In this document: positions 61,368 through 64,000 of the stretch, piece by piece
Layout: the number at the start of each line of letters is the position of its first letter
How positions within the stretch are numbered: position 1 is the first letter of the stretch
Assembly: GCA_902614355.1 (NCBI GenBank)
Contig: CACMKP010000002.1
Location: forward strand, 43,203 to 107,202
Length of the DNA stretch: 64,000 nt
Origin: an uncultured Pelagibacteraceae bacterium
GTDB taxonomy: Bacteria > Pseudomonadota > Alphaproteobacteria > Pelagibacterales > Pelagibacteraceae
Reading direction: 5' to 3'
Notes under the pieces: generated by a model
What the model saw: the letters and a program-made list of their open reading frames with translations, nothing else
Told to the model about the DNA's origin: nothing
The model's database searches: none
Made by a program: the position numbers and the translations under genes

Positions 61368-64000
61368 TTGTTTTGTCTTTTCTTTTTCAATTCAGCCTGA
61401 GCTGCAGCCAACCTAGCTATAGGCACTCGATAAGGAGAACAAGATACATAATCTAAACCTATCGTAGAACAAAAATTAATACTTTTTGGGTCGCCACCAT
61501 GCTCTCCACAAATCCCCAATTTAATTTTTTTATTTTTCTTTTTCCCTGCCAAGACTGCCATCCTAATCAAATCTTTCACTCCATCGTCAATTGAAATGAA
61601 TGGGTCGATTGAAAATATCTTATTTTCTAAATAATCACTTAAAAATTTACCACTATCATCACGACTAATACCAAAAGTTGTTTGTGTTAGATCATTAGTG
61701 CCAAAACTAAAAAATTCTGCATGTTTTGCTATATCCTGAGCCTTGATAGCTGCTCTCGGTAATTCAATCATTGTGCCTACAAAAAAGTTTAATTTAACTT
61801 TTTTATATAATTCCACTTTTCTCGCAGTTCGTATTACAAGATCTTTTAAGATTTTAATCTCTGCTTCAGATGAGACAAGTGGGATCATTATTTCTGCAAA
61901 AGCAGACTTTTGTTCTTTAATTTTCAGATCTGATAATGCCTCAAAAATAGCCCTGCATTGCATTTCATAGATTTCAGGAAAAGAAATAGCTAATCTACAA
62001 CCTCTATGACCAAGCATTGGGTTTTGTTCATGAAGCTCTTCTATTCTAGTTGCTAACTCTTTCTTATTAACACCAATCACATTTGCAAGTTCAAAAATTT
62101 CTTTTTCAGATTTTGGTAGAAACTCATGTAATGGTGGATCCAATAATCTTATGTTAACAGGTAATCCATGCATTACTTTAAATATTTCTATAAAATCTTT
62201 TTTTTGATAGGGTAATAATTTCTTTAAAGCCACATCCCTATCTTCTTTTGTTTTTGATAAAATCATTTCTCTTACAGATAAAATTCTTTCCTCATCAAAA
62301 AACATATGCTCCGTTCTACATAAACCAACTCCTTCTGCGCCAAAAGCTCTAGCCGTTTTTGTATCAATGGTGGTTTCAGAATTTGCTCTCACTTTAAGTT
62401 TTCTTACATTGTCCGCCCAGCTCATTAGTTTAGAAAAATCACCTGAAATTTCTGGTTTTATTGTTTTGACTTTACCCAAAATGACTCTACCTGTTGATCC
62501 ATCAATTGTAATTATGTCACCCTCTTTTACCTCATAATTAGATGTTCTAAAAATTTTCTGATCATAATTAATATCAATTTCGCTAGAACCAGATACACAA
62601 GGTCTTCCCATCCCTCTTGCAACAACTGCAGCATGACTAGTCATTCCACCTCTTGCTGTTAAAATTCCTTTGGCTGCATGCATACCCTGGATATCCTCGG
62701 GAGATGTTTCAACTCTTACTAAAATTGTATCTTGCATCATTTGATTCAATCTCTCTGCTTCTTCCGAAGAAAATACGACTTTTCCACTCGCTGCACCTGG
62801 GGAAGCTGGAAGACCGTTTGCAATAACTTGTAAAGAGCTTTTTTCGTCCAAAGTTGGATGCAATAGTGTGTCTAAAGAATTAGGATCAATTCTTAGAACA
62901 GCTTGTTTTTTAGTAATTAATTTTTCTTTAACCATATCTACAGCAATCTTTACTGCTGATTTCGCAGTCCTTTTGCCTGATCTAGTTTGCAAGATCCATA
63001 ATTTCCCGTTCTCAACAGTAAATTCCACATCTTGCATATCTTTGTAATGCATTTCTAGCTTTTTCAAAATTTTATTAAGTTCAAAATAAACTTTTGGCAT
63101 AGACTCCTCCATGGAAAGTGCCTTGACTTTTGCCTCTCGTTTAGCTTTTTTGGTAATATATTGTGGTGTCCTTGTTCCTGCTACAACATCCTCCCCTTGA
63201 GCGTTAATTAAATATTCTCCATAGACATCATTTGATCCATCTGAGGGATTCCTAGTAAAAACAACTCCTGTTGCGCAATTATTTCCCATATTTCCAAAGA
63301 CCATGGATTGCACATTAACTGCTGTTCCCCACTCAGATGGTATCTGATTTAACTTTCTGTAAATTTTAGCTCTGTTACTTTGCCAAGATAAAAATACTGC
63401 ACTTATTGCTCCAAATAATTGATTATAAACATTTTGAGGAAATTCTTTTTTTGTTTTTTCCTTAACAATATTTTTAAAATCTTTTATTAAACCATCCCAA
63501 TCATCTTCATCAAGATCTGTGTCTAACAAAACTCCTTTGGTTAACTTATAATTTTCTATAAGTTCCTCAAAATGATAACTGTCTACCCCTAGAACAACAT
63601 TTCCATACATTTGAATAAACCTTCTATAACTATCTTTTGCAAATCTTCCATTAGAGGTGTTGTTGGCAAGTGCTTTAACAGTTTTATCATTCAAACCAAG
63701 ATTAAGTATTGTATCCATCATACCAGGCATAGATACTCTGGCACCAGATCTCACTGATAATAAAAGTGGACTTTTTAGATCTCCAAATTTTTTTCTTACA
63801 TCTTTCTCAACTACCTTCAATTCTTTTTTAATTTGATTTATCAAAGAAGAACTTAATTTCTTTTTATTTTTGTAAAAAAGATCACAGACATTAGTTGAAA
63901 TCGTAAATCCAGGTGGAACTGGAAGACCCATCCTGCCCATTTCAGATAAATTGGCACCTTTACCACCTAAAAAATTTTTGGGATTTTTAATTTTTTTAGA
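61364..64000 (-). CDS. ppdK: Pyruvate phosphate dikinase (start outside window)
   Basis: Reversible conversion of pyruvate, ATP and phosphate to phosphoenolpyruvate, AMP and PPi. 878 residues are present. The frame is open to the window edge and continues upstream of the internal Met at 63940 with NFLGGKGANLSEMGRMGLPV, the ATP-grasp start, so only a few N-terminal residues are missing. Also seen: MPGMMDTILNLGLN, RNPSDGSNDVYGEYLINAQG, the phospho-histidine in GGMTSHAAVVARGMGRPCV, and the PEP-binding end with GTMIELPRA, FSFGTNDLTQTTFGISRDDS and GICGEHGGDP. It overlaps the SGNH hydrolase gene by 4 bases. Confidence 0.97.
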   Translation of the reverse strand, partial: SKKIKNPKNFLGGKGANLSEMGRMGLPVPPGFTISTNVCDLFYKNKKKLSSSLINQIKKELKVVEKDVRKKFGDLKSPLLLSVRSGARVSMPGMMDTILNLGLNDKTVKALANNTSNGRFAKDSYRRFIQMYGNVVLGVDSYHFEELIENYKLTKGVLLDTDLDEDDWDGLIKDFKNIVKEKTKKEFPQNVYNQLFGAISAVFLSWQSNRAKIYRKLNQIPSEWGTAVNVQSMVFGNMGNNCATGVVFTRNPSDGSNDVYGEYLINAQGEDVVAGTRTPQYITKKAKREAKVKALSMEESMPKVYFELNKILKKLEMHYKDMQDVEFTVENGKLWILQTRSGKRTAKSAVKIAVDMVKEKLITKKQAVLRIDPNSLDTLLHPTLDEKSSLQVIANGLPASPGAASGKVVFSSEEAERLNQMMQDTILVRVETSPEDIQGMHAAKGILTARGGMTSHAAVVARGMGRPCVSGSSEIDINYDQKIFRTSNYEVKEGDIITIDGSTGRVILGKVKTIKPEISGDFSKLMSWADNVRKLKVRANSETTIDTKTARAFGAEGVGLCRTEHMFFDEERILSVREMILSKTKEDRDVALKKLLPYQKKDFIEIFKVMHGLPVNIRLLDPPLHEFLPKSEKEIFELANVIGVNKKELATRIEELHEQNPMLGHRGCRLAISFPEIYEMQCRAIFEALSDLKIKEQKSAFAEIMIPLVSSEAEIKILKDLVIRTARKVELYKKVKLNFFVGTMIELPRAAIKAQDIAKHAEFFSFGTNDLTQTTFGISRDDSGKFLSDYLENKIFSIDPFISIDDGVKDLIRMAVLAGKKKNKKIKLGICGEHGGDPKSINFCSTIGLDYVSCSPYRVPIARLAAAQAELKKKRQNK

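Overview
The window looks like a piece of a SAR11-clade alphaproteobacterium (Candidatus Pelagibacter type). The DNA is very AT-rich and lysine/asparagine/isoleucine-heavy. Genes abut or overlap by 1-14 bases almost everywhere. There are no insertion sequences, phage genes, CRISPR arrays, tRNAs or rRNAs. The only stretch of more than 300 bases without a protein gene holds a circularly permuted (two-piece) tmRNA gene, which is typical of alphaproteobacteria. Much of the coding capacity is ABC uptake of small nitrogenous solutes.

Layout. 1-2 kb (+): the end of a PLP lyase and a DNA photolyase. 2-9 kb (-): zapE, a cupin-like protein, bamB, a YfgM-like protein, aconitase, a LysE-type exporter and csaA. 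9-14 kb: argE (+), an aldehyde dehydrogenase and an agmatinase-family ureohydrolase (-), then a secreted metallopeptidase and a membrane-anchored cyclophilin (+). 14-22.8 kb (-): an ectoine-hydrolase-like gene pair followed by a complete Pot-type ABC transporter and a fused beta-oxidation enzyme. 22.9-24.1 kb (+): a lone Liv-type binding protein. 24.1-35.6 kb (-): one tightly packed cluster, livK-livH-livM-livG-livF-azlC-azlD-csiD-proC-livG-livF-livH-livM plus a possible 23-residue membrane peptide. 35.7-37 kb: a second LysE-type exporter behind a possible RNA attenuator, then a DUF2805-type protein and glutaredoxin. 37-43 kb (-): a secreted protein and a truncated inverse autotransporter, msrB, an HDAC-family deacetylase, a D-2-hydroxyacid dehydrogenase, an EamA transporter and a DadA-like oxidoreductase. 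43-58.3 kb (-): rodA-mrdA-mreD-mreC-mreB, leuA-ilvC-ilvH-ilvB, miaA, a Do-family protease, a DUF2065 protein and hflC-hflK. 58.4-64 kb: mrp (+), thyX (-), ssrA (+), an SGNH hydrolase and the start-truncated ppdK (-).

How it works together. The solute-binding-protein genes appear wired for high expression. Two of them (18.5 and 34.3 kb) are separated from their own permease genes by a perfect hairpin plus T-tract lying 9-11 bases before the permease start, and the third is a stand-alone gene with its own promoter and terminator. Catabolic genes sit inside transport operons: ectoine-hydrolase-like genes with the Pot system, and CsiD (glutarate hydroxylase), AzlCD and a ProC-like reductase between two Liv systems. 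The most unusual loci are the inverse autotransporter barrel without a passenger, overlapping a gene for a cysteine-containing secreted protein; the leader of the LysE-type gene at 36.3 kb, which has a TATAAT box, a possible pseudoknot and a terminator running straight into the ATG; and the small ORF at the end of the Liv cluster. All functions are read from sequence motifs by eye; no database search was run.
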